From: CATOSD01 sp965203135
Lineage (GTDB): Bacteria > Chloroflexota > Dehalococcoidia > Lucifugimonadales > CATOSD01
DNA length: 64,000 nucleotides
Direction of reading: 5' to 3'
Assembly (NCBI GenBank): GCA_965203135.1
Contig: CBDBBO010000003.1
Span: forward strand, 1-64,000
The notes under the pieces were generated by a model. The model searched no databases, was not told where the DNA came from, and saw only the letters and a program-made list of their open reading frames with translations. The number at the start of each line of letters is the position of its first letter. Position 1 is the first letter of the stretch. Below are positions 48,914-56,825 of the stretch, piece after piece. A program made the translations under genes and the position numbers.

Positions 48914-50143
48914 ATGACGCGATTAGGGAACTCCGCGGTTGGCGGCGAGGGGTTGTGGAGGCTCGCCCGCGGCAGCGGCATGAGCAGGCGGCGCTTCCTG
49001 CAACTGCTTGCGGCGGGTGGCGCGACGGCGGTACTGGCGGCCTGTGCGGGCGGCGTGGCGACCGTGGTGGAAGAGACCGGTGAGGCGCAGGCGAGGGCGT
49101 GGTTCAAGGACCCATCGCCTTTCGTCCGGCGAGACGGCGGCCTGGAGTCGCGGCTGGAGAACATGCGGGGATTGATCACTCCCAACCGGCTGTTCTTCGT
49201 CCGCAACAACTCCGAGAGTATTGACCTGGACGCCTCCTCGTGGCGGCTTTCGGTCGAGGGCGACGCCGTCGGCAATTCGCTGGAGTTGTCCTATGCGGAC
49301 CTACTGAACATGCGCGGCACAACGCTGGTTTCGTACCTGGAGTGCGCGGGCAACCAGCGGGCCATGTTCGGGCTGGTGAACGGGCGGCAGGCCGAGGGCA
49401 CGCAGTGGGAGCGCGGAGCGGTCGGCAACGCGGAGTGGACTGGGGTGCGGTTGCGAGACGTCTTGGAGCTTGCTGGCATAGCCGGGGACGTGGAGAGCGT
49501 CCTGTTGGTGGGACTGGACGAAAACTCGCCGGAGGGAGGCTTCCGACGGGCGATGTCTGTCGCCAAGGCGACAGACCCTGATACGCTGCTGGCATACGGC
49601 ATGAACGGCGAGACTCTGCCGAGAGACCACGGATATCCCCTGCGGGCGGTTGTGCCCGGGTGGGTCGGCAGCTCCTGGATCAAGTGGCTGGGTCGCATCG
49701 AGGTCTCGTCCGAGCGGCACTGGACGCGCAACAACACCGGCTCCTACGTGCTCATTGGGGACGGCTATCCGCCGGAGGGAGAGGCGGACGGCGTAGTTGT
49801 GACCACGCAGACTGTCAAGAGCGCGCTGGCTCTTCCGTGGCCCGCTGAGATTCCGTCCTCGCGGCAGCGCATTCACGGGTACGCGCACTCCCCCAACCAG
49901 ATCGGGCGGGTCGAATGGAGCTCGGACTCCGGCGCAACATGGAAGGAGGCCGAGGTGGATATTCCGGCGTCGCCGTACTCCTGGACGCGGTTCGAGTTCG
50001 AGTGGTCGGCGGATCCGGGCGAGTACACGATCATGACGCGCGCCACGGACGAGGCCGGGAACACGCAGCTGGACGCCGTGCCGTTCAACCGGAAGGGCTA
50101 TTTGTTCAACCAACCGCTGCCGCATCCGGTGACGGTGGTGTGA
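48914..50143 (+). CDS. Molybdopterin-dependent sulfite-oxidase-family oxidoreductase, Tat-exported
   Basis: The 409 residues include a twin-arginine signal (SRRRFLQLLAAGG, about 24-46) that ends in a lipobox LAAC, so the protein is folded before export and probably lipid-anchored. The molybdenum ligand is Cys144 in YLECAGNQR. PLRAVVPGWVGSSWIKW is the cofactor-domain signature, and a C-terminal dimerisation domain (about 290-400) completes the family. ATG 48980 is an alternative start. Substrates of relatives are sulfite or oxidised methionine. A partner cytochrome or YedZ-type membrane protein is not encoded next to it. Confidence 0.88.
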   Translation: MTRLGNSAVGGEGLWRLARGSGMSRRRFLQLLAAGGATAVLAACAGGVATVVEETGEAQARAWFKDPSPFVRRDGGLESRLENMRGLITPNRLFFVRNNSESIDLDASSWRLSVEGDAVGNSLELSYADLLNMRGTTLVSYLECAGNQRAMFGLVNGRQAEGTQWERGAVGNAEWTGVRLRDVLELAGIAGDVESVLLVGLDENSPEGGFRRAMSVAKATDPDTLLAYGMNGETLPRDHGYPLRAVVPGWVGSSWIKWLGRIEVSSERHWTRNNTGSYVLIGDGYPPEGEADGVVVTTQTVKSALALPWPAEIPSSRQRIHGYAHSPNQIGRVEWSSDSGATWKEAEVDIPASPYSWTRFEFEWSADPGEYTIMTRATDEAGNTQLDAVPFNRKGYLFNQPLPHPVTVV

Positions 50144-50220
50144 GGTGAGGCTCGGACGTGGCGCGGCGCATGTGCGATAATATGGCCGACCGGATTCGAT
50201 TCAGCCGCGCAGGATGACAG

Positions 50221-51375
50221 ATGATCACCGCCCACACAGATGTCAGTCAGCTATTGGAGACAGCGATGGAGATTGCCGCCCGCGTGCGGGACGCCGGCGC
50301 CCGCATCGAGGCGGAGCGGCGCATACCGGTGGAGCTGTCGGATGAGCTGGCCGACAGGGGGTTCTTCAGGCTGCTGCTGCCCCGGTCGCTGGGCGGCGCA
50401 GAGCTGGAGCACCCCGACTTCCTGAAGATTGTGCGGGTGTTTGCCGAGGCGGACGCCAGCGTGGGATGGTGCATAAACCAGAACAATGTCTTTTCCACGA
50501 ACTCGGTGCGGGTGTCGCGAGAGACCGCCACGGAGATATGGGGCGTCCAGAGGAACGTGGTCACGAACGGGCCGCCGATTCCGAGCGCGAGGGCGGACGT
50601 CGTCGACGGAGGATACCGGCTGAGCGGCCGGTGGAACTTCAGCAGCGGCATACCGCACGCCACCTGGGTCGCGGCGCTGACGCCGGTGTACCGTCCTGGC
50701 GAGTCCGAGTCGTCCGAGATGCGGACGCTGCTGCTGCCAAAGAGCCAGGTCAGGGTGCTGGACGTTTGGGACGTGGGCGGGCTGCGGGGCACCGGCAGCC
50801 ACAGCTTCGAGGCGGACGGCGTGTTTGTACCGGCGACACGTGCATATCCCGCGGACGCGCCCTCCAGCGAGCCGGGGCCGATCTATATCATCCCGACAAC
50901 GCTGCTGTTCTGCTCGGGATTCGCCAACGTCGCGCTGGGCGCATCGCGAGCGGCGCTCGACGAGGCGATCGCGATGACGAGGGGCAGGACGCAGCACTTC
51001 CAGCAGGAGAGGATGAGCGAGCTCGCGACGACGCAGCGGATGGTTGGGCAGGCAGAGGCCAGGTGGAACGGAGCGCGGGCGTTTCTCGACGAAGCGGCGT
51101 CGGCGATGTGGGCGGGGGCGAAGGCGAATCTCTCGCTGACGATGGCGGAGCGGATGGCCGTCCGGTTGGCCAGCACGCACGCCATACGGGAGGCCGCCGA
51201 GGTGGTGGACGTGGCGTACTCGCTGTTCGGGTCGCGCGCGATATTCGCGGAGGGGCCGGTGCTGCGCCGCTTCCAGGACGTGCACACAATCACGCAGCAG
51301 GTGCAGGGGCGGTTGAGCCACTACGACACGGCGGGGCAGTACTATCTTGAAATGGAGCCTGAGGGGATTTTCTAG
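50221..51375 (+). CDS. Acyl-CoA dehydrogenase-fold flavin monooxygenase (HsaA/HpaB-like)
   Basis: This 384-residue protein has the acyl-CoA dehydrogenase fold: LPRSLGGAELEHPDFLKIVR, then ASVGWCINQNN, and GGYRLSGRWNFSSGIPHATW at the flavin site. The catalytic glutamate of true acyl-CoA dehydrogenases is not apparent, and the pattern fits class D reduced-flavin monooxygenases such as HsaA or DszC relatives. These hydroxylate aromatic or steroid-derived rings with reduced flavin from a separate reductase. The nitroreductase at 54616-55131 could supply flavin, but that is speculative. Confidence 0.8.
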   Translation: MITAHTDVSQLLETAMEIAARVRDAGARIEAERRIPVELSDELADRGFFRLLLPRSLGGAELEHPDFLKIVRVFAEADASVGWCINQNNVFSTNSVRVSRETATEIWGVQRNVVTNGPPIPSARADVVDGGYRLSGRWNFSSGIPHATWVAALTPVYRPGESESSEMRTLLLPKSQVRVLDVWDVGGLRGTGSHSFEADGVFVPATRAYPADAPSSEPGPIYIIPTTLLFCSGFANVALGASRAALDEAIAMTRGRTQHFQQERMSELATTQRMVGQAEARWNGARAFLDEAASAMWAGAKANLSLTMAERMAVRLASTHAIREAAEVVDVAYSLFGSRAIFAEGPVLRRFQDVHTITQQVQGRLSHYDTAGQYYLEMEPEGIF

Positions 51376-51396
51376 CCGTCGGAGAGGAAGACGGAC

Positions 51397-51425
51397 TTGC
51401 AAAACCCTGCACATACACGTATACT
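51397..51425 (+). promoter_or_regulatory. Promoter of the VapBC-type operon
   Basis: A -35 of TTGCAA (51397-51402) and a -10 of TATACT (51420-51425) are separated by 17 bases, ahead of the antitoxin start at 51469. Confidence 0.6.
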
Positions 51426-51441
51426 CTAATATAGTACACGT
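51417..51441. promoter_or_regulatory. Operator palindrome of the VapBC-type operon
   Basis: ACGTATACT and AGTACACGT form an inverted repeat with 9-base arms, one mismatch and a 7-base spacer. It covers the -10 box, so binding by the antitoxin or complex would block transcription. This is the standard autoregulation of type II modules. Confidence 0.6.
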
Positions 51442-51468
51442 ACACTGCAAAAGGAGCGTCAGGCCAGG

Positions 51469-51696
51469 ATGAAACAGAAGCTCACCATAACCGTTGATGC
51501 CGAATTGGTGCCCAAGGCCAAGCGGTACGCCAAGTCGAAGGGCGTGTCGTTGTCGTCGCTTGTCGAGCAGTCCCTCAAGGAGATGGCCGGCGAGTACTCC
51601 ACGACGTTCTCTTCGCGCTGGCGGGGCAGGTTCCAGGCCGCGGACATCCAGGGCGATCCTCGGTACGACAGGCTGGCAGAGAAGTATCTCAGTTGA
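51469..51696 (+). CDS. Antitoxin of a VapBC-type module (DUF6364-like)
   Basis: This is a 75-residue protein with AAAGGAG upstream. The N-terminus K-L-T-I-T-V-D-A-E-L and the two following helices (AKRYAKSKGVSLSSLVEQ) form a ribbon-helix-helix-like DNA-binding fold typical of DUF6364 antitoxins. The C-terminal tail (FQAADIQGDPRYDRLAEKYLS) is the usual toxin-binding segment. Its stop overlaps the toxin start (TGATG). Confidence 0.82.
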   Translation: MKQKLTITVDAELVPKAKRYAKSKGVSLSSLVEQSLKEMAGEYSTTFSSRWRGRFQAADIQGDPRYDRLAEKYLS

Positions 51697-52100
51697 TGCT
51701 TCTGGATACAGACGTACTTATAGACCTCGCCCTGGACCGGCGGCCTCATTCGGAGCACGCCTCGGAACTGCTGGACCACATCGAGCGCGGCGGAGAGGCC
51801 GGGTCCATCGCCTGGCATTCGGTATCGAATCTCTACTACATCGTGTCGCCCACGCTCGGCGGCGCGAACGCACGCGACTTCATAATGGAGCTGACTCGCT
51901 TCGTCGGCGTGGCCGCCACCGATACCACGGGGATTCGCTACGCCGCCGAGCTTCCGATGGGGGACTTCGAGGACGCGATGCAGGTGGCGGCTGCCCTTGC
52001 CTGCGGCGCGAGGCAGATCGTGACCAGAAACGTGCGGGACTACGAACGCTCTCCCGTCCCGGCTATCACGCCGGGGCAGGCGCTGAGCGGGCTGTTCTGA
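51696..52100 (+). CDS. vapC: PIN-domain ribonuclease toxin
   Basis: ATG 51696 shares one base with the antitoxin stop. The 134 residues have the PIN core: LLDTDVLIDL with the first acidic residues (Asp4, Asp6), the SVSNLYYIV helix, G-D-F-E-D-A-M-Q and IVTRNVRDY with the remaining acidic sites. VapC toxins cleave tRNA or rRNA when released from the antitoxin. All expected acidic residues are visible, so it should be active. Confidence 0.88.
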   Translation: MLLDTDVLIDLALDRRPHSEHASELLDHIERGGEAGSIAWHSVSNLYYIVSPTLGGANARDFIMELTRFVGVAATDTTGIRYAAELPMGDFEDAMQVAAALACGARQIVTRNVRDYERSPVPAITPGQALSGLF

Positions 52101-52103
52101 CTC

Positions 52104-53300
52104 ATGGAAACGAAGATTGGGAGTTGGAGAAGACTACTAATGCGATTGTCGACAAGGGCCTGGCCCATCGTCCTAGCGGTTCTGGCGGTCGTGATGCTGG
52201 CCGCGGCGGCCTGTGCCGGAGGCGAAGAAGACGAGCCGTTCAGGATAGGGGTCATGGAGTCGCTGACGGGGCCGGGCGAGACCTACGGCACGGTGGCGAA
52301 CCAGTCGAAGCAGATGGCGGCGGACGAAATCAACGCGGCGGGAGGTATCGACGGGCGCAGGCTGGAGCTGGTGGTGGAGGACTCGCAGTGCAGCGCCAAG
52401 GAGGCGATCGCCGCGTACAGGAAGCTGACCGACGTGGACGGCATCAAGATCATACTGGGCACTTCGTGCAGCGGGGCCATGCTCGGCGTCGCGCCGCTGG
52501 CGGAAGAGGAAGGCGTGATCCTGTTTTCAGGGCTGGCGAGCAACCCGGACATCGCCGATGCGGGCGACTACATATTCCGCACGCAGATAAGCGACATCGA
52601 GGTGGGCATAGTGACCGGCAACGTGCTGTGGGCGGACGGGGTCCGCACGCTGGCGACTATCACCGAGTCCACGGACTACGCCGAGGGCGTCCGGAGAAAC
52701 TCGGTGGAGCAGTTCGAGAAGCTGGGCGGGAAAGTGGTTGCTGCGGAGAAGTTCGCGTCCGACGTCACGGACTTCAGGTCGCAGCTCCAGAAGCTGTTCG
52801 CGGAGAGTCCCGACGCGCTGCACCTGGCGCCGCAAGCCGAGTTCACGGCGGGGACGATCATCAAGCAGGCGCGCGAGGTGGGGTACGACGGCCCCATTTA
52901 CGCGGAGACGGTGTCGGTGGGAACGACGGCGCTGGAGATCGCGGGAGACGCGGCGACAGGAATGAAGGCGGTCACCGCCGACCTCGACCCGAACAACGAG
53001 AAGGCGCAGGAGGTGCTGGCCAACTTCCGGGAGCGCTACAACTACGTCACGCTGCCGTGGCACCTGGGCTCCGCCTATGACGACGTGTACATCGCCGCCG
53101 AGTGCCTGAAGCGGACCGGCGACGACCAGGACGCGGACGGTTTCCGCGACTGCATGTACGCCATCACCTGGAGCGGCGCGATCGGCAACGACTACAGCTT
53201 CGACGAGCGGGGCGAGGTAGTCGGGCTGTCCAGGGTGGTGGTGGAGGTGCTGCCGATGGCGGAGCGGACCGAGGACAATAAGTACAGGGTGCTGCCCTGA
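52104..53300 (+). CDS. ABC transporter substrate-binding lipoprotein (Leu/Ile/Val type, Peripla_BP_6)
   Basis: The frame opens at ATG 52104. ATG 52140, which has GGAG 10 bases upstream, may be the true start. Lipobox AAAC is at Cys37 counted from 52104. The domain begins FRIGVMESLTGPGETYGTV. ADEINAAGGIDGRRLELVVED and TSCSGAMLGVAPLAEEEGVI follow. The family binds amino acids, amides or aromatic acids. Permease and ATPase genes are not adjacent. It is the second orphan binding protein in the window. Dispersed repeat R4 follows its stop. Confidence 0.88.
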   Translation: METKIGSWRRLLMRLSTRAWPIVLAVLAVVMLAAAACAGGEEDEPFRIGVMESLTGPGETYGTVANQSKQMAADEINAAGGIDGRRLELVVEDSQCSAKEAIAAYRKLTDVDGIKIILGTSCSGAMLGVAPLAEEEGVILFSGLASNPDIADAGDYIFRTQISDIEVGIVTGNVLWADGVRTLATITESTDYAEGVRRNSVEQFEKLGGKVVAAEKFASDVTDFRSQLQKLFAESPDALHLAPQAEFTAGTIIKQAREVGYDGPIYAETVSVGTTALEIAGDAATGMKAVTADLDPNNEKAQEVLANFRERYNYVTLPWHLGSAYDDVYIAAECLKRTGDDQDADGFRDCMYAITWSGAIGNDYSFDERGEVVGLSRVVVEVLPMAERTEDNKYRVLP

Positions 53301-53303
53301 ACA

Positions 53304-53340
53304 TCACTCCCATCCTGACCCATTCGGCAGGCTCAGGTTC
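53304..53340 (+). repeat. Dispersed repeat R4 (partial)
   Basis: The sequence CACTCCCATCCTGACCCATT, followed by CGGCAGGCTCAGG, matches the first half of repeat R2. The GGGGGAAGGGA tail is missing. Confidence 0.6.
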
Positions 53341-53433
53341 CGCATTGACGTTTGGCTCGGCTGTGAGATACATTCAGCCTCGCAGCGCAACGAGTTTCTG
53401 CCGCTCGATGGAGCGCTGTCTTTCACTTTTTGT

Positions 53434-54600
53434 ATGATGAACATACCGACTGCATACTTGCCGGGTTACGAGAAGGCCCGCCTGGTGGATGGTGAGCTTG
53501 CGGAAACCTACGTTTCCCACACCACCGTCGGCGACCCGGTAATGGACAACTTGCTGGAGGAGCTGCAAGGCATCGAGCAGAGCGACGTCCATCGTTACAT
53601 ACGCGCGGGTATGGAAGAGGACCGCGCGGAACTTCGAAAAGCTCCCCAGGCGGTGCGCGAGTTCTTCGTCGATGCCCCGCAGCAGGAGCCCGAGTGGCTC
53701 GATCACAGCGCCTTCGGCCCCGGCATTCGCGCCTTTCACAGAAACTCGGGGCTTGTGTTGGCCGCGTTCGTTGCGGGCGCCCTTATCGAGGGTTTTTGCA
53801 CGCTGATAAGCAAGTCGTTCGTGCAGACGGGACGCATATTCGACAACGGGGTCTGGCGCCTCAAGCAGAACAACCGCCACCAATTGGAGATATTCTGGCC
53901 AGGCGGCCTTGAACGCTATGGCGAAGGGTGGAAGCTATCGGTCCGGATACGTTTCGTGCACGGGCAGGTGCGTCGGCTGCTGGGCCAATCCGAGGAGTGG
54001 GACTGGGACGCATGGGGAGCCCCGATCAGCGGGGCGCACATGGGGTACGCCGCCGCCTGCTTCGCATCCCGTTCGGCTAAGCACTCGACCACCCTGGGGG
54101 CGCGCTACAGCGAGGAGGAGCGGGCCAGCTTTCACGCCGTGTGGCGCTATGCCGGATACCTGATGGGAGTTCCCGAGTCGATTCTGTACACCGACGAGGC
54201 CCACGCGAATCGCATATTCGATATCGGCAACTTGTGCGAGCCCGACCCGACCGAGGACGCGATCATCATGACGAACGCGCTCATCAATTCCGCTCCGCTC
54301 GTGGCGGGAATCGAGGAACCCGAGAGCCGCAAGAAGCTGGTCCAGCGGGTGATATACCCGGTTTCGAGGGGGCTTATCGGCAGGGAGCTTGCCGACGTGC
54401 TCCGGTTTCCGAACCGGGGCGTGCCGTTTCCCATCTTCGCGTTTCGACTGGACCAATCCATAAAGCGCGTGGCGGCCAAACTAACGAATCGGCCCGCGAC
54501 GGGTTTCACGGGACTTCTGGAGACGTCGGCTTACGACGACTCCGGCGTCAGTTACAGGCTACCGGACCACGCCCACGCGGAACGCTCGGGACAGTGGTGA
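53434..54600 (+). CDS. MpaB/Lcp-type oxygenase (DUF2236 family)
   Basis: The 388 residues contain the pattern of the DUF2236 family, which includes the ER-bound oxygenase MpaB and the rubber oxygenase Lcp. V-A-G-A-L-I-E-G, S-V-R-I-R-F-V-H-G-Q-V-R-R, PISGAHMGYAAACF and FHAVWRYAGYLMGVPESIL appear in the usual order. Several His/Arg residues in these blocks fit b-type heme ligands. Relatives cleave isoprenoid double bonds with oxygen. No export signal is found, unlike Lcp. ATG 53437 is an equally possible start. Confidence 0.8.
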   Translation: MMNIPTAYLPGYEKARLVDGELAETYVSHTTVGDPVMDNLLEELQGIEQSDVHRYIRAGMEEDRAELRKAPQAVREFFVDAPQQEPEWLDHSAFGPGIRAFHRNSGLVLAAFVAGALIEGFCTLISKSFVQTGRIFDNGVWRLKQNNRHQLEIFWPGGLERYGEGWKLSVRIRFVHGQVRRLLGQSEEWDWDAWGAPISGAHMGYAAACFASRSAKHSTTLGARYSEEERASFHAVWRYAGYLMGVPESILYTDEAHANRIFDIGNLCEPDPTEDAIIMTNALINSAPLVAGIEEPESRKKLVQRVIYPVSRGLIGRELADVLRFPNRGVPFPIFAFRLDQSIKRVAAKLTNRPATGFTGLLETSAYDDSGVSYRLPDHAHAERSGQW

Positions 54601-54615
54601 GAGAGGGCCAGCGCG

Positions 54616-55131
54616 CTATCCGGCGAACGGGTTGTCGTACTTCTCGGAGTGGACCAGTTCGGAGATGGGCTTGCGGGGGACGCCCCGGCCTCGGAAATCG
54701 TCGCGGCGATAGCCGAACGGAATCACCGTTACCAGGAACGGTCCCTCGGGTATGCCCAACACGTCTGCTATAGTTGCGCGCTGGTCGTCCGTCAGGGTGA
54801 CGTAGCAGGTGCCCATACCCTCAGACCACGCCACGAGTTCCATCTGTTGCAGCGCGCGGCCCGCATCCATGAGGGGCTGGTCGGCGTTCTCCATCACGAT
54901 GGCGATGGCGAGAGGTGCCCGCGCGAGGAAGCCGCCGGAGCCGGCGGTCTCGCCGAGCTTGACCAAGGTGTCACGGTCTCGGATGACGATGAAGCGCCAG
55001 GGCTGCTGGTTGCGCGAGCTGGGCGACCAGCGGGCCGCGCTTAGCAGCTTGGCGAGCGAGTCGTCGGTGACTGGGTCGGGCTTGAATTCGCGAACGGTGC
55101 GGCGCGTTCTCAGGGCCTCGTAGATGTCCAT
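54616..55131 (-). CDS. Nitroreductase-family flavoprotein
   Basis: This is a 171-residue FMN-dependent nitroreductase. RTRRTVREFKPDPV is the N-terminal FMN-contact block. SSRNQQPWRFIVIRD is the conserved N-Q-x-P-W region. WSEGMGTCYVT and I-P-F-G-Y-R complete the family pattern. It is on the minus strand, converging with the MpaB-like gene. The substrate could be a nitroaromatic, quinone or free flavin. Confidence 0.9.
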   Translation of the reverse strand: MDIYEALRTRRTVREFKPDPVTDDSLAKLLSAARWSPSSRNQQPWRFIVIRDRDTLVKLGETAGSGGFLARAPLAIAIVMENADQPLMDAGRALQQMELVAWSEGMGTCYVTLTDDQRATIADVLGIPEGPFLVTVIPFGYRRDDFRGRGVPRKPISELVHSEKYDNPFAG

Positions 55132-55213
55132 GTTCTGCCTCCTGGATATGTTGCCCTGCCATGATACACGTTGCCGCGCCTCGGGTCGCGTAAGAGGATC
55201 ACGCGAACATCAA

Positions 55214-55248
55214 GAAGGCGCTCCGGCAGAGTTCTCCGGAGCGCCTTC
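55214..55248 (-). terminator. Strong hairpin after the carbonic anhydrase gene
   Basis: A perfect 13-bp stem, GAAGGCGCTCCGG with CCGGAGCGCCTTC, encloses a 9-base loop. It sits 27 bases beyond the carbonic anhydrase stop on the minus strand. A U tract is weak, but the stem is very stable. Confidence 0.7.
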
Positions 55249-55274
55249 CGATCTCGTGGTTTCCTGGACAGCAG

Positions 55275-55772
55275 TTAGCCGGCGGAGACCTCGTTCAGCT
55301 TGCCGGTCGCGCAGTCGTAGACGAATCCGCGCACGGAGTCCTTGACCGGGATGAACGGGCTGGCCTTGACGCGGGCGATGGACTGTCTCACGTCCTCATC
55401 GAGGTCGGGGAACGCCTCCATCGCGAAGGTGGGCCTGAGGCCGGTGTCGGCGTAGATGGCGTCCTTCACGTCGTCGTCCCGGAAGGTGAGCATGCCGCAG
55501 TCGGTGTGGTGAATGAGGATCACCTCTCGCGTACCGAGAAGGCGCTGCGAGATAACGAGCGAGCGAATGGCGTCGTCGGTGACTACGCCGCCGGCGTTGC
55601 GGATGACGTGGGCGTCGCCCGCTTCGATGCCCAGCAGCCTGTGCGTATCCAGCCGTGCGTCCATACAGGCCACCACTGCCAGGCCCTTCGCGGGCGGCAG
55701 TGGGAGATCCCCCTTGTCGAAAGCCTCGGCATAGCGCGCGTTATTCTCCAGCAGTTCGTCGGTAGCCGACAC
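55275..55772 (-). CDS. Beta-carbonic anhydrase
   Basis: GTG 55772 follows AAGGAGG. The 165 residues contain the zinc and catalytic set of beta-class enzymes: Cys36-x-Asp38-x-Arg40 (CMDAR) and His89-x2-Cys92 (HTDC), with RNAGG in between. Short beta-carbonic anhydrases of this size are common. It hydrates carbon dioxide to bicarbonate in the cytoplasm. The gene has its own promoter, a palindrome near its start and a terminator, so it is a separate unit. Confidence 0.92.
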   Translation of the reverse strand: MSATDELLENNARYAEAFDKGDLPLPPAKGLAVVACMDARLDTHRLLGIEAGDAHVIRNAGGVVTDDAIRSLVISQRLLGTREVILIHHTDCGMLTFRDDDVKDAIYADTGLRPTFAMEAFPDLDEDVRQSIARVKASPFIPVKDSVRGFVYDCATGKLNEVSAG

Positions 55773-55794
55773 AACAACCTCCTTGTGGTTCTAT

Positions 55795-55812
55795 TGAGAC
55801 CGTTCAGTCTCA
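55795..55812. promoter_or_regulatory. Palindrome before the carbonic anhydrase start
   Basis: TGAGAC and GTCTCA pair perfectly around 6 bases. They lie between the promoter and the ribosome site, a likely operator position. Confidence 0.45.
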
Positions 55813-55821
55813 TCGAGCCTA

Positions 55822-55851
55822 ATTTAACAGGCAAGGCGGACGGAATGTCAA
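55822..55851 (-). promoter_or_regulatory. Promoter of the carbonic anhydrase gene
   Basis: On the minus strand a perfect -35 TTGACA (55846-55851) is followed after 18 bases by TTAAAT (55822-55827), about 50 bases before the GTG start. Confidence 0.6.
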
Positions 55852-55913
55852 GTGGGGGATCTGCGGCCGGATGGCTCAGCGGCGTTCGGAGTCACGACCG
55901 AATGAGACGGCGC

Positions 55914-56825
55914 TCAGTCGTGGGCGATTTCCTGGAGAAAGTCTCGCACTAGGGCGGCACACCTTTCCGGCTGCTCGAGCTGAAGCAGGTGGGTCGTCTC
56001 GGGGAGGAAGTCGTAGTTGACGGTGAAGACGTCGCGAAGGTCGAGCGTGGGTAGGTACGAGTACGGCAGGGTGGGGTCGGCGCCGATGACCTTGGTCGGG
56101 CACAGCATCGCGTCAAAGTCCACCAGCACGGCGTATGCGCCGGCCCACTCGATCATCTGCGCTTCATAGTCGCGGGGGCAGCGAAGCTCGTAGCCGTCGC
56201 CGCTCGCGGCGTCGCGGAGCGTGGCCTCCGCGAACAGATCACGCACGCCTGGCTTGACGCGTTGGAAGTTAGGAATGAACCCCAGGAGCTCGGCGAACGA
56301 CTCCCTGGTCGGGAATAGGGGCGTGCGAGAGCGGGTGAGCGCGGCGAGGCGCGCGGCGACCTCCTCGAACTCCTGGAGGCTGCGGCCGGCCTTGCACAGC
56401 GGAGGGTCGAAGAGGATGCGGGCGGTGAAGTCGGCCCCCAGATTGGCGGACAGGAGCGTGGTGAGCGCGGAGATGGAGTGGAACACTCCCACCCTGGGTT
56501 TGTCGCCGAAGTGGGCGTCGATAGACTCCATGATCACGTCGTGGTCGTGCACCAGCGTGGGCAGATTGTGGTTCTGCATGGAGCTGGCGGCGTTCCAGCC
56601 GTGGTTTCGCAGGTCGTAGGCGATGATGTCGTAGTCGTCCGCGAGAAGCGACCAGAATGGATAGTAGACGTCGATCGAAAGCCCGTTTCCATGACTCATC
56701 ACGAGCCGTGGCCCGGACGGGTTGCCGTGGCGGCGCAGGGTGATGACAGTCTCTTCGTCCACCCGGACGTCGTGGGTAGAGAGCGGTTCGGGCAGCTCCC
56801 AGGCGCGCTCCGGTGCGGACGTCAC
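55914..56825 (-). CDS. Alpha/beta-hydrolase
   Basis: The 303 residues have the alpha/beta-hydrolase pattern: R-L-V-M-S-H-G-N-G as oxyanion loop, IIAYDLRNHG, VGVFHSISALT as nucleophile region, and THLLQLEQPER as catalytic His block. The usual G-x-S-x-G elbow is altered to F-H-S-I-S-A, so the serine is present but the glycines are missing. Its GTG start overlaps the stop of the PPTase gene (GTGA). Linkage to a PPTase and a PKS makes an editing thioesterase or product hydrolase plausible, but this is inference. Confidence 0.8.
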   Translation of the reverse strand: MTSAPERAWELPEPLSTHDVRVDEETVITLRRHGNPSGPRLVMSHGNGLSIDVYYPFWSLLADDYDIIAYDLRNHGWNAASSMQNHNLPTLVHDHDVIMESIDAHFGDKPRVGVFHSISALTTLLSANLGADFTARILFDPPLCKAGRSLQEFEEVAARLAALTRSRTPLFPTRESFAELLGFIPNFQRVKPGVRDLFAEATLRDAASGDGYELRCPRDYEAQMIEWAGAYAVLVDFDAMLCPTKVIGADPTLPYSYLPTLDLRDVFTVNYDFLPETTHLLQLEQPERCAALVRDFLQEIAHD

